Origin: Bacteroidaceae bacterium
GTDB lineage: Bacteria; Bacteroidota; Bacteroidia; Bacteroidales; Bacteroidaceae
DNA length: 43,462 nt
Assembly (NCBI GenBank): GCA_017483765.1
Contig: JAFUVE010000083.1
Location: forward strand, 1-43,462
Direction of reading: 5' to 3'
Part shown: positions 42,813 to 43,462 of the stretch, in pieces
Numbering within the stretch: the stretch's first letter is position 1
Layout: every line of letters starts with the position of its first letter
Notes under the pieces: model-generated
The model's input: the letters and a program-made list of their open reading frames with translations, nothing else
Databases searched by the model: none
What the model was told of the DNA's origin: nothing
Made by a program: the position numbers and the translations under genes

Positions 42813-42893
42813 GTCCGACCCGTCCGACCTGTCCGACCCGTCCGACCCGTCCGACCTGTCCGACCTGTCCGACCTGTCTGACCTGTCCGACTC
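42813..42893. repeat. Nonamer array with GTCCGAC
   Basis: Nine units start every 9 bases from 42813 to 42885; consensus GTCCGACCT or GTCCGACCC, one GTCTGAC. It fills the gap between the C1 peptidase and DUF5020 genes and is clearly related to the array at 41616-41678. Confidence 0.92.
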
Positions 42894-42916
42894 ACCAATA
42901 ACAAAAAATCAAAAAA

Positions 42917-43462
42917 ATGGTAAAAAGATTTTTAGCCGCAGCGCTGCTGACATGCAGCCTGGCAACGCAGGCACAGAACGTGCAGCTGCACTACGACATG
43001 GGCCACACCCTCTACGGAGAACTGAGCGGCCGCCCGAACGTGACCACAACAATCGAGATGTTCAAACCCGACAAATGGGGATCCACATTCCTATTCACAG
43101 ACATCGACTACTATCAGGACGGAGCAGCAGGAGCCTATTGGGAGATTGCACGGGAGTTCAACCTGACAAAGAACAGGCAGTGGGCTGCCCATGTGGAGTA
43201 TAACGGAGGAGCAACAAGCATCGAGCACACACCCGTGGCATCCCGATTCCAGCATGCTCTGCTGGCTGGAGGTGCATGGAACTGGGCAAGCAAGGACTTC
43301 AGCAAGACATTCTCACTGCAACTCATGTACAAATATTATTTCAAGGGCATGAACCGAGGAGCTTTCAACGGATTCCAGGCCACATGCGTCTGGGGAGACA
43401 CCTTCGCCCACGGACTCTGCACTTTCTCTGGATTCCTCGACGTGTGGTACGACAAGGACGTG
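42917..43462 (+). CDS. DUF5020 / Tsx-like outer-membrane protein, 3' truncated
   Basis: The frame starting at ATG 42917 runs open to the right edge (182 codons). A signal peptide (about 1-20, ending LATQAQ) is followed by alternating aromatic/polar strands typical of a beta-barrel: NVQLHYDMGHTLYGE, WGSTFLFTDIDYY, AYWEIAREFNL, ALLAGGAWNW, FSLQLMYKYYF, QATCVWGDTF. This resembles the DUF5020 family, related in form to Tsx nucleoside channels. The end of the barrel lies outside the window. It may be co-transcribed with the C1 peptidase gene. Confidence 0.8.
   Translation, partial: MVKRFLAAALLTCSLATQAQNVQLHYDMGHTLYGELSGRPNVTTTIEMFKPDKWGSTFLFTDIDYYQDGAAGAYWEIAREFNLTKNRQWAAHVEYNGGATSIEHTPVASRFQHALLAGGAWNWASKDFSKTFSLQLMYKYYFKGMNRGAFNGFQATCVWGDTFAHGLCTFSGFLDVWYDKDV

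Noticed and set aside
41616-42893. CRISPR array
   Set aside because: The repeats are 9-base head-to-tail units without unique spacers, and no cas genes are present.

Overview
The window looks like chromosomal DNA of a gut- or rumen-type Bacteroidota, most likely Prevotellaceae. The evidence is the promoter type (TTTG, 19-20 bases, TAnnTTTG, found upstream of several genes), secreted proteins of the BspA/dockerin and 'YDLQGR...GKKVLVK' tail types, DUF4251 and DUF5020 proteins, and a TolC/HlyD/RND efflux operon of Bacteroidota style. Both edge genes are cut by the window. No rRNA, tRNA, CRISPR array, phage or intact insertion sequence was seen.

Layout. 1-824: the 3' part of an AAA-ATPase-like/PD-(D/E)XK protein. 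1005-6881 (minus): a sugar locus of aldo/keto reductase, amidohydrolase-type lactonase, zinc dehydrogenase, SGNH esterase and GH29 glycosidase. This matches an oxidative L-galactose (or L-fucose) route. 7455-12137 (plus): sbcD-sbcC. 12429-14891 (minus): a BspA-type repeat protein with a C-terminal dockerin. 15079-15924 (plus): a small M50 intramembrane protease. 15996-17951 (minus): GDP-L-fucose synthase and KDO-8-phosphate synthase, for surface glycan and LPS sugars. 18463-25364 (plus): a 2225-residue secreted multi-module protein whose stop overlaps the start of a 75-residue acidic protein. 25603-31081 (plus): a single-chain MmeI-like restriction-modification enzyme, a MINPP-type histidine phosphatase and two DUF4251 lipoproteins. 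31273-38426 (minus): a TetR regulator, TolC, HlyD, an RND pump and a PII-like protein. 38850-39833 (plus): a LOG-family nucleotide hydrolase. 40135-41509 (minus): a winged-helix-like protein and a secreted protein of unknown function. 41706-43462 (plus): a secreted C1 peptidase and the start of a DUF5020 outer-membrane protein.

The intergenic DNA is unusually structured. Four copies of a palindromic element of about 30 bp occur, and two of them supply the stop codon of the gene they follow. At least five arrays with strict 9-base phasing but unrelated unit sequences (CTAG-, ATAG- twice, GTCAGAC- and GTCCGAC-based) fill gaps between genes. The TetR promoter carries a 10+10 base inverted repeat over its -33 box. 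A minus-strand promoter followed about 80 bases later by a strong terminator (39946-40028) could encode a small RNA.

The most attractive leads are the nonamer arrays and the stop-codon-supplying palindrome, the L-galactose-type operon, the giant secreted protein coupled to a small acidic protein, and the PII-like protein attached to an RND pump. All functional statements rest on reading motifs by eye; no database search was run.
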